Assembly: GCF_003696305.1 (NCBI RefSeq)
Contig: NZ_RFFK01000003.1
Location: 107,887-171,886, forward strand
Direction of reading: 5' to 3'
From: Pseudomonas sp. AOB-7
GTDB taxonomy: Bacteria; Pseudomonadota; Gammaproteobacteria; Pseudomonadales; Pseudomonadaceae
Length of the DNA: 64,000 nucleotides
The stretch's first letter is position 1; each line of letters starts with the position of its first letter. Under the pieces are notes generated by a model that saw only the letters and a program-made list of their open reading frames with translations, ran no database searches and was not told the DNA's origin. Below, piece by piece: positions 53,391 through 64,000 of this stretch. Both the position numbers and the translations under genes were made by a program.

Positions 53391-54161
53391 ATGACCCTGA
53401 AATGCAAAGCCTGTGTCCTGTTGTTGCTCTGCAGCCTGGCCACCTCCCTGGCCGCCGAGCTGCGCCTGTACACCGAGGACTATCGGCCGTTCAGCTACCT
53501 GGAGGACGGCCAGCCGAGCGGCATGGCAGTGGCGGTGGTCGAGGAACTGATCCGCCGCACCGGCGAGTCGGCGCGCATCGAAGTGGTGCCCTGGACGCGC
53601 GGTTACCACCAGGTTCGCCGGCTGCCCGATACGGCGCTGTTCTCCACCGTGCGCACGGCGCCGCGCGAGGCGCTGTTCCACTGGGTCGGCCCCATCGCCC
53701 GCGGCCATACGCGCTTCTACAGCCGCAAGGCGGACGGCCTGCACGTCGCCGACCTGGACGGCGTGCGCCGTCTCGGTCCCCTGGCCGTGCCCAAGCAGTG
53801 GTACTCCTACGAGCTGCTGACCGAGCTGGGCCTGGACAACCTTTACGGCGTGCCGACGCCGCAGGACATGCTGCGCATGTTCCGCCACGGCCGGGTCAAG
53901 CTGCTGCTCGCCAACAGCCTGACCCTCGACGGCATGCTGGCCGAACAGGGCATGCAGGCCGAGCAGCTGCAGGCGCAGTTCGACCTGATGCCCAACGATT
54001 CCTACATCGCCTTCTCCCGCCAGACCGATGCGCGGCGCGTGGAGCGCTGGCAGCAGGCGCTGCTGGAGATGCGCCGTGACGGCAGCCTGGAACGCATCTA
54101 CCGGCACTGGTTGCCCTGGGTCGATGCCGAGACCTTGGCCGAGCTGCTGCGCGACGACTGA
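53391..54161 (+). CDS. Periplasmic solute-binding protein, amino-acid ABC/transporter-like (SBP_bac_3)
   Basis: Secreted solute-binding protein of 256 residues. A signal peptide ends near LATSLAAE (about residue 22), after which the mature domain begins LRLYTEDYRPFSYLEDGQPSG, the hallmark of family 3 solute-binding proteins. EVVPWTRGYHQVR and FSTVRTAPREALFHWVGPI place it in the subgroup found in many Pseudomonas without a cognate permease. No transporter genes are next to it here. ATG at 53391 is chosen because it gives the signal peptide; an upstream start at 53304 adds 29 residues without signal character. Ligand unknown. Confidence 0.87.
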   Translation: MTLKCKACVLLLLCSLATSLAAELRLYTEDYRPFSYLEDGQPSGMAVAVVEELIRRTGESARIEVVPWTRGYHQVRRLPDTALFSTVRTAPREALFHWVGPIARGHTRFYSRKADGLHVADLDGVRRLGPLAVPKQWYSYELLTELGLDNLYGVPTPQDMLRMFRHGRVKLLLANSLTLDGMLAEQGMQAEQLQAQFDLMPNDSYIAFSRQTDARRVERWQQALLEMRRDGSLERIYRHWLPWVDAETLAELLRDD

Positions 54162-54307
54162 GCGCTCGGCACGCCTCCTGCCGCAGCGCGCCGAGTGACA
54201 CCGCTCGGCCAGCGGTGGCGCATGTCGGTGTCCTGCGCCCCGGTTCGTCGCGTCTATCCGGGTAACCCTACAGCCGATCCGCGATTCACCTGACTGGAAT
54301 ACGCACC

Positions 54308-55180
54308 ATGCCCATCCTGCAACGCGCCTCCCACCACCAACTGCGCAGCGCCTTTCGCGCGCTGCTGGCCTCCGACCGCTGCTACCACACCGCCTCGGTG
54401 TTCGACCCGATGTCCGCACGGATCGCCGCCGACCTGGATTTCGAGGTCGGCATCCTCGGCGGCTCGGTGGCCTCGCTGCAGGTGCTGGGGGCGCCGGACT
54501 TCGCCCTGATCAGCCTGAGCGAGTTCGTCGAGCAGGCCACGCGCATCGGCCGGGTCGCGCGCCTGCCGGTGATCGCCGACGCCGACCATGGCTACGGCAA
54601 CGCGCTCAACGTGATGCGCACGGTGGTCGAACTGGAGCGTGCCGGGGTGGCCGCGCTGACCATCGAGGACACCCTGCTGCCGGCGCAGTTCGGCCGCAAG
54701 TCCACCGACCTGATCTCGGTCGAGGAGGGTGTCGGCAAGATCCGCGCGGCGCTGGAGGCGCGCATCGATCCGGAGCTGGCGATCATCGCCCGCAGCCACG
54801 CCGGGGTGCTCGAGGCCGACGAGGTGATCCGCCGCACCCGCGCCTACCAGGCTGCCGGCGCCGACGCCATCTGCCTGGTCGGGGTCAAGGATTTCGCCCA
54901 CCTGGAGCAGATCGCCGGCGGCCTTGGCGTGCCGCTGATGCTGGTCACCTACGGCAACCCGCAGCTGCGCGACAACGCCCGCCTGGCGCGGCTCGGCGTG
55001 CGCATCCTGGTCAACGGCCACGGCGCCTACTTCGCCGCGATCAAGGCCACCTACGACTGCCTGCGCGAGCAGCGCGGCATCGAGCCGGGCGATCTCAACG
55101 CCACCGAGCTGACCCACAAGTACAGCCTGCCCGAGGACTATATCGTCTGGGCCCGCGAGTTTATGGAGGTCAAGGAGTGA
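54308..55180 (+). CDS. Oxaloacetate decarboxylase (PEP mutase/isocitrate lyase superfamily)
   Basis: Metal-dependent decarboxylase of 290 residues. It closely follows the P. aeruginosa PA4872-type oxaloacetate decarboxylase, which has a PEP mutase/isocitrate lyase barrel and releases carbon dioxide from oxaloacetate to give pyruvate. Conserved features include [16 protein letters not shown] near the N-terminus, the metal-binding [10 protein letters not shown] segment, the [13 protein letters not shown] gating loop, the AIIARSHAG segment and VTYGNP. In P. aeruginosa the gene is also close to the urease genes. It probably tunes the oxaloacetate pool, though a different 2-oxo acid substrate is possible. 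Confidence 0.9.
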   Translation: MPILQRASHHQLRSAFRALLASDRCYHTASVFDPMSARIAADLDFEVGILGGSVASLQVLGAPDFALISLSEFVEQATRIGRVARLPVIADADHGYGNALNVMRTVVELERAGVAALTIEDTLLPAQFGRKSTDLISVEEGVGKIRAALEARIDPELAIIARSHAGVLEADEVIRRTRAYQAAGADAICLVGVKDFAHLEQIAGGLGVPLMLVTYGNPQLRDNARLARLGVRILVNGHGAYFAAIKATYDCLREQRGIEPGDLNATELTHKYSLPEDYIVWAREFMEVKE

Positions 55181-55249
55181 CGACGGGCTGCTCTTGAACT
55201 TCGCCCGCCGTGGGCGCATATCTGTCTGGTGGGGGCGAGGAGACAGACG

Positions 55250-55516
55250 ATGGCAGGCGGTTGGGCGAGCGACACGGCAGTACAGGAACAGATCGACAGC
55301 AGCATCGAGGACGCCGTGGCGCGCGCCCGCAGCCAGCTGCCGAAAGGCGAGAGCCTGCGCCACTGCGAGGAATGCGGCGCGGCGATTCCCGAGGCGCGCC
55401 GCCAGGCCATTCCCGGCGTACGCCTGTGCGTGGCCTGCCAGGCCGAGCACGACCGCGAGCAGGCCGCTTTCAGCGGCTACAACAGGCGCGGCAGCAAGGA
55501 CAGTCAGCTGCGCTGA
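55250..55516 (+). CDS. DksA/TraR-type zinc-finger protein
   Basis: Small protein of 88 residues. An N-terminal helical region is followed by a four-cysteine zinc finger, C39/C42 (CEECG) and C60/C63 (CVACQ), in the DksA/TraR C4 pattern. It is much shorter than DksA and lacks the long coiled coil, matching the YbiI-like group. A role at RNA polymerase is plausible but unproven. ATG at 55250 (MAGGWASD) gives the usual N-terminus. Its stop codon and that of the convergent next gene abut directly (TGATCA). Confidence 0.85.
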   Translation: MAGGWASDTAVQEQIDSSIEDAVARARSQLPKGESLRHCEECGAAIPEARRQAIPGVRLCVACQAEHDREQAAFSGYNRRGSKDSQLR

Positions 55517-55987
55517 TCAGGGCGTGACGGAGTAGCCGCGCCCGCTCATGCAATTGATATAGGCCTGCTGCGCGTTGTCGCCGGCGCTGTCGTTGCGACG
55601 GTTTTCGCGCCGCTCCTGGCGCTGCCTGGAGCCTCCCACGGCCATGCCGACTGCCGCCGCGTCGCGCGCCTGATTCTGCCGGTAATCCTGCTTGATATCG
55701 TCGTCCACCCGGTCGTAGACCTCGTCGTGGCGATTGCCGCGAATCTGCGCCGCCGTGGCACCCACCGCGGCACCTTTGGCCGCGCCGCGCAGGCGCTCGC
55801 CACCGACGCCGTCGTTGCCGCTCTGCGTTTGGCTGCCGCCGGCCTGGGCCTGGCAGCTGGCAATATCGGCTTGAATCTGCTCCGGGCTTTGCCCCTGCAG
55901 GGGCGTCAGTGTTTCCGCCTGGGCGAGGGGCAGGCTGAGCAGCAACAGGCCGCCGAGTAGGCGGCAAGACGGCGAGGGCGGGCGCAT
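55517..55987 (-). CDS. Glycine-zipper family periplasmic/outer-membrane protein
   Basis: Exported protein of 156 residues. A signal peptide (LLGGLLLLSLPLAQAE) is followed by a short conserved domain. A glycine/alanine-rich stretch (RLRGAAKGAAVGATAAQIRG, then AVGMAVGG) is typical of glycine-zipper (YMGG-like) proteins that associate with membranes. Two cysteines (near 44 and 147) could form a disulphide. The C-terminal half is rich in Arg, Gln and Asn. Function unknown. A homologue accompanies the zinc-finger gene near the urease cluster in other Pseudomonas, as far as I recall. Confidence 0.75.
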   Translation of the reverse strand: MRPPSPSCRLLGGLLLLSLPLAQAETLTPLQGQSPEQIQADIASCQAQAGGSQTQSGNDGVGGERLRGAAKGAAVGATAAQIRGNRHDEVYDRVDDDIKQDYRQNQARDAAAVGMAVGGSRQRQERRENRRNDSAGDNAQQAYINCMSGRGYSVTP

Positions 55988-56173
55988 GAGGTCGATCTCC
56001 CATCGGAGGGATGGATTTTCACTATAGTCCCGCCATGGACGGCCGCTGGCGCCCGCTCGGGTTTGCCGACGGGCGTTCGATGGACGGTCCGGTCGGAGGC
56101 GTGGTGCCCCTGGGCAAAGCGGCGAATGCTCGCTAGAGTTGGTAGCCTGCTAACTATTCGTTTGGTTTGTTTC

Positions 56174-57037
56174 GTGCCGACTTCCCATCGCCCGGGCCTG
56201 GGCATCCTGCTGATCCTCGCCGCCGGCCTGTTGCTGGCCAGCCACGACGCCCTGTCGAAATCCCTGACCCAGCTCTACCCGGTGCTGCTGGTGGTGTGGG
56301 CGCGCTACCTGGCGCAGACCCTGTTGATGGCGGTGCTGTTCGCCCCGCGCCTGGGCTGGGACCTGGTGCGCACCCGGCGGCCCTGGCTGCAACTGACGCG
56401 TGGCCTGAGCCTGGTGGCGATCAGCCTGCTGTTCTTCAGTGCACTGCGCTACATACCGCTGGGCGAGGCGACGGCGGTGATCTTCCTGGCGCCGCTGGTG
56501 GTGATCCTGCTATCGGCCTTCGTGCTCAAGGAGCAGATCGGCGCCGGGATATGGCTGGCGGTGGGCTGCGGTCTGCTCGGTGTGCTGATCATCGTGCGCC
56601 CTGGCGGCGCGCTGTTCACCCCGGCAATCCTGCTGCCGTTCGCGGCGGCGCTGTGCTTCGGCCTCTACCAGCTGCTCACCCGGCGCCTGAGCGCCACCGA
56701 CCATCCGGCCACCAGCAACTTTCTCACCAGCCTGCTCGGCGCGCTGCTGATGAGCCTGGCGCTGCCCTGGGTCTGGCAACTACCGGAGTTCTCCCACGGC
56801 CTGCTGATGGCGGCGCTCGGCGCCCTGGCGATGACCGGGCACATGCTGCTGACCCACGCCTACCGTTTCGCCAGCGCGGCCAGCCTGGCGCCCTTCACCT
56901 ACGGCCAGATCGTCATCGCCACCCTGCTGAGCATGCTCTTCTTCGCCCACACCCCGGACGCCGGCGGCATCGCCGGCATGGCCATCATCATCCTAAGCGG
57001 CCTGTGTCTGGCCTGGAGCCAGCGGCGGACGGGCTAG
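56174..57037 (+). CDS. EamA/DMT family transporter
   Basis: Inner-membrane permease of the drug/metabolite transporter superfamily, 287 residues. About ten hydrophobic helices form two EamA repeats (about 10-135 and 150-285). Characteristic sections are LASHDALSKSLTQLYPVLLVVWARYL and SALRYIPLGEATAVIFLAPLVVILLSA. The substrate is unknown. The start is uncertain: GTG at 56174 gives the family-like N-terminus but lacks a clear ribosome binding site, while an ATG at 56126 is an alternative. The gene is convergent with ureC, 73 bases away. Confidence 0.87.
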   Translation: MPTSHRPGLGILLILAAGLLLASHDALSKSLTQLYPVLLVVWARYLAQTLLMAVLFAPRLGWDLVRTRRPWLQLTRGLSLVAISLLFFSALRYIPLGEATAVIFLAPLVVILLSAFVLKEQIGAGIWLAVGCGLLGVLIIVRPGGALFTPAILLPFAAALCFGLYQLLTRRLSATDHPATSNFLTSLLGALLMSLALPWVWQLPEFSHGLLMAALGALAMTGHMLLTHAYRFASAASLAPFTYGQIVIATLLSMLFFAHTPDAGGIAGMAIIILSGLCLAWSQRRTG

Positions 57038-57110
57038 ATACGGTTGTGGCGCATTCGGTGGGTCGAGGCGCCTGCGCCCAAGCCCAACGGGGGCAGGACT
57101 GTCGGCTGCT

Positions 57111-58811
<1,701 letters not shown>

Positions 58812-58824
58812 TGGTTCGTCCCGT

Positions 58825-58843
58825 TGGGTGCGCCGTGCGCACC
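58825..58843. repeat. Short interspersed repeat, GGGTGCGCCGTGCGCACC type
   Basis: Copy of the short GC-rich repeat in the 92-base gap between ureB and ureC, immediately before the ureC start. Same family as the copy between wbpO and wbpP. Confidence 0.6.
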
Positions 58844-58903
58844 ATCGCTATCCGCGTTGTTTGTGGCGCGCATGGCCCAGGCGGCCCCGCGACACCCTAC
58901 TCG

Positions 58904-59209
58904 TCAAAGGTCGCCCATTACCCGGCCGGCGAAGCCGAATACCCGGCGCGCGCCGGCCAAATCGACCAGCTCCACCTCGCGGCTCTGCCCCGGCTCGAAA
59001 CGCACCGCGGTGCCCGCCGGGATATTCAGGCGCATGCCACGGGTGCTGGCACGGTCGAACAGCAGCGCATCGTTGGTCTCGAAGAAGTGGTAGTGCGAGC
59101 CGACCTGGATGGGGCGGTCGCCGCTGTTGGCCACGGACAGGGTCAGGGTGCGGCGGCCGGCATTGAGCTCGATCTCGCCGTCGGCAATCTGGTATTGGCC
59201 GGGAATCAT
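58904..59209 (-). CDS. ureB: Urease beta subunit
   Basis: Structural subunit of urease, 101 residues, the normal size for the separate beta chain. The [14 protein letters not shown] start and the segment [17 protein letters not shown] are diagnostic. The C-terminus [10 protein letters not shown] is typical. It lies seven bases after the acetyltransferase gene and 92 bases before ureC. It is required for the trimer-of-heterotrimers enzyme with UreA and UreC. Confidence 0.97.
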   Translation of the reverse strand: MIPGQYQIADGEIELNAGRRTLTLSVANSGDRPIQVGSHYHFFETNDALLFDRASTRGMRLNIPAGTAVRFEPGQSREVELVDLAGARRVFGFAGRVMGDL

Positions 59210-59216
59210 GGGCGGT

Positions 59217-59717
59217 TCACTCCAGAATCAGTTGCATAAAGGTCAGATCCAGCCAGCGGCCGAACTTGCGGCCGACCTGGGGCATCTGCCCGGTGGTGAC
59301 GAAACCCAGGCGCTGGTGCAGGCGGATCGAGGCGGCGTTTTGCGACTCGATGGCGGCGACCATGACGTGCAGGGCGGCGGCGCGGGCGCGTTCGATCAGC
59401 GCCTGCATCAGCACAGGTCCCAGGCCCTGGCCGCGCTGGTCGCTGCGCACATACACCGAGTGTTCGACGGTCTGGCGAAAGCCCTCGATGCTGCGCCAGG
59501 TGCCGTAGCTGGCATAGCCGACCACCCCGCCGGCGGCATCGCGTGCCACCAGCACGGGAAAGCCCGCCGCCGTGCGCTCGGCCAGCCAGGCGCGGCGGTT
59601 GGCCAGGTCCACCAGGGTCTCGTTCCAGATCGCCGTGGTGTACGCCACCGCGTCGTTGTAAATGGCCAGGATGCCGGGCAGGTCGGCCTCGCCGGCGTCA
59701 TGTATCGAATAGCTCAT
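59217..59717 (-). CDS. GNAT N-acetyltransferase (phosphinothricin/methionine sulfoximine type)
   Basis: Acetyl-CoA-dependent N-acetyltransferase of 166 residues. The N-terminus ([20 protein letters not shown]) and [14 protein letters not shown] match the PAT/Bar-like group, as do [21 protein letters not shown] (acetyl-CoA loop) and [11 protein letters not shown]. The P. aeruginosa homologue in the same position acetylates L-methionine sulfoximine and phosphinothricin-like glutamine synthetase inhibitors. It sits between ureA and ureB, three bases after ureA and seven before ureB, so it must be co-transcribed with urease. Its role there may be to protect ammonium assimilation. Confidence 0.9.
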   Translation of the reverse strand: MSYSIHDAGEADLPGILAIYNDAVAYTTAIWNETLVDLANRRAWLAERTAAGFPVLVARDAAGGVVGYASYGTWRSIEGFRQTVEHSVYVRSDQRGQGLGPVLMQALIERARAAALHVMVAAIESQNAASIRLHQRLGFVTTGQMPQVGRKFGRWLDLTFMQLILE

Positions 59718-59720
59718 GGT

Positions 59721-60023
<303 letters not shown>

Positions 60024-60109
60024 CTCGTGACTCCGTTTCTGGGCGACCGCCTGTCGCAGCCGCCGCAATCATTGGGGTAGCCAAGGCGCGTGCCTTGGCC
60101 CTACATCCG

Positions 60110-60946
60110 TCAGGTACTCCAGATGCGCGGCAGCAGCGCCTCGCGACCGAGCAGCGCCGGGCGCAGCAGGCGCCACAGGGCGATCAGCCAGGCGCGCGCC
60201 TGCAGCGCCTCGCTGGCCAGGCAGCGGGCGATCAGCAGGCCCGAGAGCTGGCTGAGGTCGCCGCGCACGCCGTCGATCTTCAGTTCGCGGCAGCGTTCCA
60301 GCAATTCGCTGTCCACTTCGCCGCTGGCCAGCAGGGTGGCGAATACCGGCTGGCCGTCGAGGCCCACGGGCGAGTCGAGCAGGCCGTCGCCGCCGGTTAC
60401 GCGCTGGCGCTCGTGCCACAGCAGCTGGCCGTCGCGGCGGATACCCAGGGCGGCCTGGAAGTGGCCGCTGGCGAAACGCTCGGCGGCGGCGGGGCGGCCG
60501 AGGGCGACGATGTCCCAGTACAGCAGGCGGGCGTCGCCGTGCAGCTCGATCTGCGTGTGCAGTTCGGCCTGGGCGCCGGCGTAGACGATGGTCTCCTGCG
60601 GCAGCCATTCCAGGGTGGCGCCGGCCGCGGCGCTCAGGCGCAGCTCCTGGCGGGCGACGCCGGCGGCGCGGTACCACTTGGCGGCGCCGGGGCTGGTGAG
60701 CTGCACCCAGGTGCCTTCGCCGGCATGGGCGGAGATGTCCAGGCGGTCGCCGCCGGCGATGCCGCCGGGCGGATGGACGATGATGTGCTGGCAGACTTGC
60801 GGCCCTTCGGCATAGAGGTGCTTCTGCACCCTAAGAGGGCCGAGGTGGCGCCTTTGCACTGGCGTGGTGCGTTCGCCGTGGCGTGCGTAGGCCAGCTCCA
60901 GCTCGGCGGGCCAGCTCGGCGTGAACGGGGCGACAGGCAGGTTCAT
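60110..60946 (-). CDS. ureD: Urease accessory protein UreD
   Basis: UreD is the scaffold chaperone that binds apo-urease and, with UreF and UreG, helps deliver nickel. The 278-residue protein carries the family segments [20 protein letters not shown], the [14 protein letters not shown] motif, SPGAAKWYR and [14 protein letters not shown] at 60946 fits the usual N-terminus. The frame extends about 46 codons upstream through a repeat and is not believable as protein. It is 86 bases upstream of ureA in the transcript, following the urea transporter genes. Confidence 0.95.
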   Translation of the reverse strand: MNLPVAPFTPSWPAELELAYARHGERTTPVQRRHLGPLRVQKHLYAEGPQVCQHIIVHPPGGIAGGDRLDISAHAGEGTWVQLTSPGAAKWYRAAGVARQELRLSAAAGATLEWLPQETIVYAGAQAELHTQIELHGDARLLYWDIVALGRPAAAERFASGHFQAALGIRRDGQLLWHERQRVTGGDGLLDSPVGLDGQPVFATLLASGEVDSELLERCRELKIDGVRGDLSQLSGLLIARCLASEALQARAWLIALWRLLRPALLGREALLPRIWST

Positions 60947-61020
60947 GACAGGGCAAAGATTTCCGCGCATTAGTTGACCGAGTGGGCAAGCAAGAGGCGT
61001 GCCTCGAACCAATTCGGTGC

Positions 61021-61088
61021 GTGGGGCGCGCCGTGCGCGTCTGGACTGCGCTGACCCGAGAGGGCGGCGGTGCGCGCGGCGCACCCTA
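61021..61088. repeat. Inverted pair of GC-rich repeats between urtE and ureD
   Basis: GGGGCGCGCCGTGCGCG at about 61023-61039 and GTGCGCGCGGCGCACCCTA at 61070-61088 are opposing copies of the short repeat. They could fold into one long stem in the 142-base gap between the transporter and urease genes. Confidence 0.55.
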
Positions 61089-61787
61089 CTAGATGGCCAC
61101 CAGCCCGCGCACGCCCTCGGCTTCCATATTCTCGCCGCGGCCCTGCTGGACGATCTCGCCGCGGCTCATCACCAGGTACTGGTCGGCCAGTTCGGCGGCA
61201 AAATCATAGAACTGCTCCACCAGCAGGATGGCCATATCGCCACGTTCCGCCAGTTTGCGGATCACTGCGCCGATTTCCTTGATCACCGAGGGCTGGATGC
61301 CTTCGGTGGGTTCGTCGAGGATCAACAGGCGCGGCTGGCTGGCCAGGGCGCGGCCGATGGCCAGCTGTTGCTGCTGGCCGCCGGAGAGGTCGCCGCCGCG
61401 GCGATGCTTCATCTCGCGCAGCACCGGAAACAGTTCGTAGATGAACTCCGGCACGGCCTTGGCCTGGCCGGCGGGGAAACGCGACAGGCCCATCAGCAGG
61501 TTTTCCTCCACCGTCAGGCGACCGAAGATTTCGCGGCCCTGCGGCACGTAGGCGATACCGGCCTGTACGCGCTGGTGCGGCTTGTGGCCGGTGATGGCCT
61601 GGCCCTCCCACTGCACGCTGCCGTCCTTGGCCGGGATCAGGCCCATCAGGCATTTGAGCAGGGTGGTCTTGCCCACGCCGTTACGGCCGAGCAGGCAGGT
61701 GACTTCGCCGACCTTCACGTCGAACGACAGGCCACGGAGGATATGGCTGCCGCCGTAGTACTGGTGGAGTTGTTCAACTTGCAGCAT
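61089..61787 (-). CDS. urtE: Urea ABC transporter ATP-binding protein
   Basis: LivF-like ATPase subunit of the high-affinity urea ABC importer, 232 residues. The Walker A motif is GRNGVGKTT, the signature LSGGQQQ and the Walker B segment LLILDEP, followed by the D-loop and the H-loop region. [19 protein letters not shown] is the typical UrtE start; ATG at 61787 follows AAGGA. It is the last transporter gene, separated from urtD by a 109-base structured repeat and from ureD by a second repeat pair. Confidence 0.95.
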   Translation of the reverse strand: MLQVEQLHQYYGGSHILRGLSFDVKVGEVTCLLGRNGVGKTTLLKCLMGLIPAKDGSVQWEGQAITGHKPHQRVQAGIAYVPQGREIFGRLTVEENLLMGLSRFPAGQAKAVPEFIYELFPVLREMKHRRGGDLSGGQQQQLAIGRALASQPRLLILDEPTEGIQPSVIKEIGAVIRKLAERGDMAILLVEQFYDFAAELADQYLVMSRGEIVQQGRGENMEAEGVRGLVAI

Positions 61788-61801
61788 GTCGATGTCCTTT
61801 G

Positions 61802-61890
61802 CGTAGGGTGGAGCGGGGCGCGTAGCTCGCGCGCTATCGATCCACCGTGCGATGCCATTGGTGGATGAAAAAAGCGTCATCCACCCTACG
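61802..61890. repeat. Structured repeat between urtD and urtE
   Basis: CGTAGGGTGGA (61802-61812) and TCCACCCTACG (61880-61890) are perfect 11-base inverted ends. Inside, ATCCACC (61839-61845) and GGTGGAT (61860-61866) form a second stem. The 89-base unit occupies most of the gap between the two ATPase genes. It may be a small mobile repeat or an mRNA processing element that sets urtE dosage. Confidence 0.65.
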
Positions 61891-61896
61891 AATCCC

Positions 61897-62735
<839 letters not shown>

Positions 62736-62739
<4 letters not shown>

Positions 62740-63827
62740 TGATCCTTCTCCTTGCGCAGCAGACCCACCACGCCCCTGGGCAGGAACAGGGTGACGACGA
62801 TAAACAGCGCGCCCAGGGCGAACAGCCAGTATTCCGGGAAGGCCACGGTGAACCAGCTCTTCATGCCGTTGACCAGGCCGGCGCCGAGCAGCGGGCCGAT
62901 CAGCGTGCCGCGCCCGCCCAGGGCGACCCAGACGGCGGCCTCGATGGACTGGGTCGGTGCCATCTCGCTGGGGTTGATGATGCCCACCTGCGGCACGTAC
63001 AGCGCGCCGGCCAGGCCGCACAGCACGGCAGAGAGCACCCAGATAAACAGCTTGTAGCCGCGCGGATCGTAGCCGCAGAACATCAGGCGGTTCTCGGCGT
63101 CGCGCAATGCGGTCAGCACCCGGCCGAACTTGCTGCGCGCCAGGCGAAAGCCCAGGTACAGGCTGCCGACCAGCAGGGCCACGGTGGCGATAAACAGCGC
63201 GGCGCGGGTGCCGGCGGCGGTGATATCGAAGCCGAGGATGCGGGTGAAGCCGGTAAAACCGTTATTGCCGCCAAAGCCGGTTTCGTTGCGGAAGAACAGC
63301 AGCATGCCGGCGAAGGTCAGCGCCTGGGTCATGATCGAGAAGTACACGCCCTTGATCCGCGAGCGGAAGGCGAAGAAGCCGAACACCAGCGCCAGCAGGC
63401 CCGGCGCCAGCACCACCAGGCACAGGGCCCAGAGGAAGCTGGAGGTGCCGTACCAGTACCAGGGCAGCTCGCTCCAGGCCAGGAAGCTCATAAAGGCCGG
63501 CAGGCCATCGCCCGCCGATTGGCGCATCAGGTACATGCCCATGGCGTAGCCACCGAGGGCGAAGAACAGGCCGTGGCCCAGCGACAGCATGCCGGCGTAG
63601 CCCCAGACCAGATCCAGGGCCAAGGCGACTATGGCGTAGCAGAGGATCTTGCCCACCAGGGTCAGGCTGTAGGCCGAGACATGCAGGGCGTGGTCGGCCG
63701 GCAGCAGGTGCAGCAGCGGCATGGCGAGCAGCACGGCCAGCACCAGCAGGCCGATGGCCAGCGAGACCTGCGGGCCGAGCTTGGCGCTGGCGCGCGCCAG
63801 CAGCGTTTGATTGAGTGGCATGGTCAT
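62736..63827 (-). CDS. urtC: Urea ABC transporter permease
   Basis: LivM-like inner-membrane permease of the urea importer, 363 residues with about eight to ten membrane helices. Family landmarks include LDLVWGYAGMLSLGHGLFFALGGYAMGMY, GVYFSIMTQALTFA and the coupling-helix region around TALRDAENRLMFCGYD, followed by GLAGALYVPQVGIINPSEM. The start at 63827 overlaps the urtB stop by one base (TGATG). Intact. Confidence 0.96.
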
Positions 63828-64000
63828 CAGTCGATCACCCGTCCCTTGAGTGCGAAGAGCCCTTGGGGCCGCTTCTGGATAAACAGAATGATCAGCGCGA
63901 GGATCAGGATCTTGCCCAGCACGGCGCCGATCTGCGGTTCGAGGAACTTGTTCAGCACGCCCAGGCCGAAGGCGGCGGTGACGCTGCCGGCCAGCTGGCC
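63827..64000 (-). CDS. urtB: Urea ABC transporter permease UrtB (3' end only)
   Basis: The last 57 codons of a LivH-like permease gene; the rest lies beyond the right edge. The visible part (GVLNKFLEPQIGAVLGKI, then a hydrophobic helix and QKRPQGLFALKGRVID) is the usual C-terminus of UrtB. Its stop overlaps the urtC start by one base. The gene for the periplasmic urea-binding protein UrtA would be expected further upstream, outside the window. Confidence 0.92.
   Translation of the reverse strand, partial: GQLAGSVTAAFGLGVLNKFLEPQIGAVLGKILILALIILFIQKRPQGLFALKGRVID

Overview
The window looks like a chromosomal segment of a Pseudomonas species. It is G+C rich, uses GTG starts in places, and has gene orders I recognise from Pseudomonas: pilA/pilB/pilC/pilD with nadC, a DUF1631 gene, ampD, ampE and a chemotaxis transducer; cra/fruBKA; speC and piuA/piuC; and the urea transporter (urtBCDE) plus urease cluster with an acetyltransferase inside it. 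The synteny statements rest on memory of P. aeruginosa and P. putida gene order. No database was consulted.

Layout. 0-4.7 kb: two paralogous membrane diguanylate cyclases flank a chemoreceptor with a helical-bimodular sensor domain. 4.7-10.3 kb (minus): an apolipoprotein N-acyltransferase, a hairpin-rich gap, then pilD, pilC and pilB. 10.5-27.4 kb: a glycan island inserted between pilB and pilA. Its left arm (plus) makes acidic UDP-sugars (wbpO, wbpP, a UDP-glucuronate epimerase, ugd) and carries a glycosyltransferase, an asparagine-synthase-like amidotransferase and a second glycosyltransferase. Its right arm (minus, partly low G+C) runs from pilA through a GT-C membrane protein, a polyprenyl-phosphate glycosyltransferase, three methyltransferases, a flippase and a glycosyltransferase. 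The two arms converge and overlap by 25 bases at 19742-19766. 27.5-35.8 kb: pilA with a sigma-54 promoter, nadC, the DUF1631 gene, ampD, ampE and a chemoreceptor with a sigma-28-like promoter. 36-43.8 kb: a TatD-family nuclease, then the cra regulator divergent from the fructose PTS operon fruBKA with a perfect Cra palindrome between them. 43.8-51.7 kb: prfC, speC, the TonB receptor piuA, piuC and an FMN hydroxy-acid oxidase. 51.7-57 kb: a MITE-like repeat, two small membrane proteins, a periplasmic solute-binding protein, an oxaloacetate decarboxylase, a zinc-finger protein, a glycine-zipper protein and an EamA transporter. 57.1-64 kb (minus): ureC, ureB, GNAT, ureA, ureD, urtE, urtD, urtC and the 3' end of urtB, which runs off the window.

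Most interesting biology. The major pilin gene is followed by a TMTC/DUF1736-like GT-C protein and, translationally overlapping it, a GtrB/DPM1-like synthase with two C-terminal membrane helices. This suggests a pilin glycosylation route in which the synthase loads a sugar on undecaprenyl phosphate and the GT-C protein transfers it to PilA. The island around it could supply uronic, amidated and methylated sugars. No Wzy polymerase, Wzz or initiating phosphoglycosyltransferase is visible in the window, so the product may be a short glycan or depend on genes elsewhere. No rRNA, tRNA, CRISPR array, prophage or intact insertion sequence was seen.
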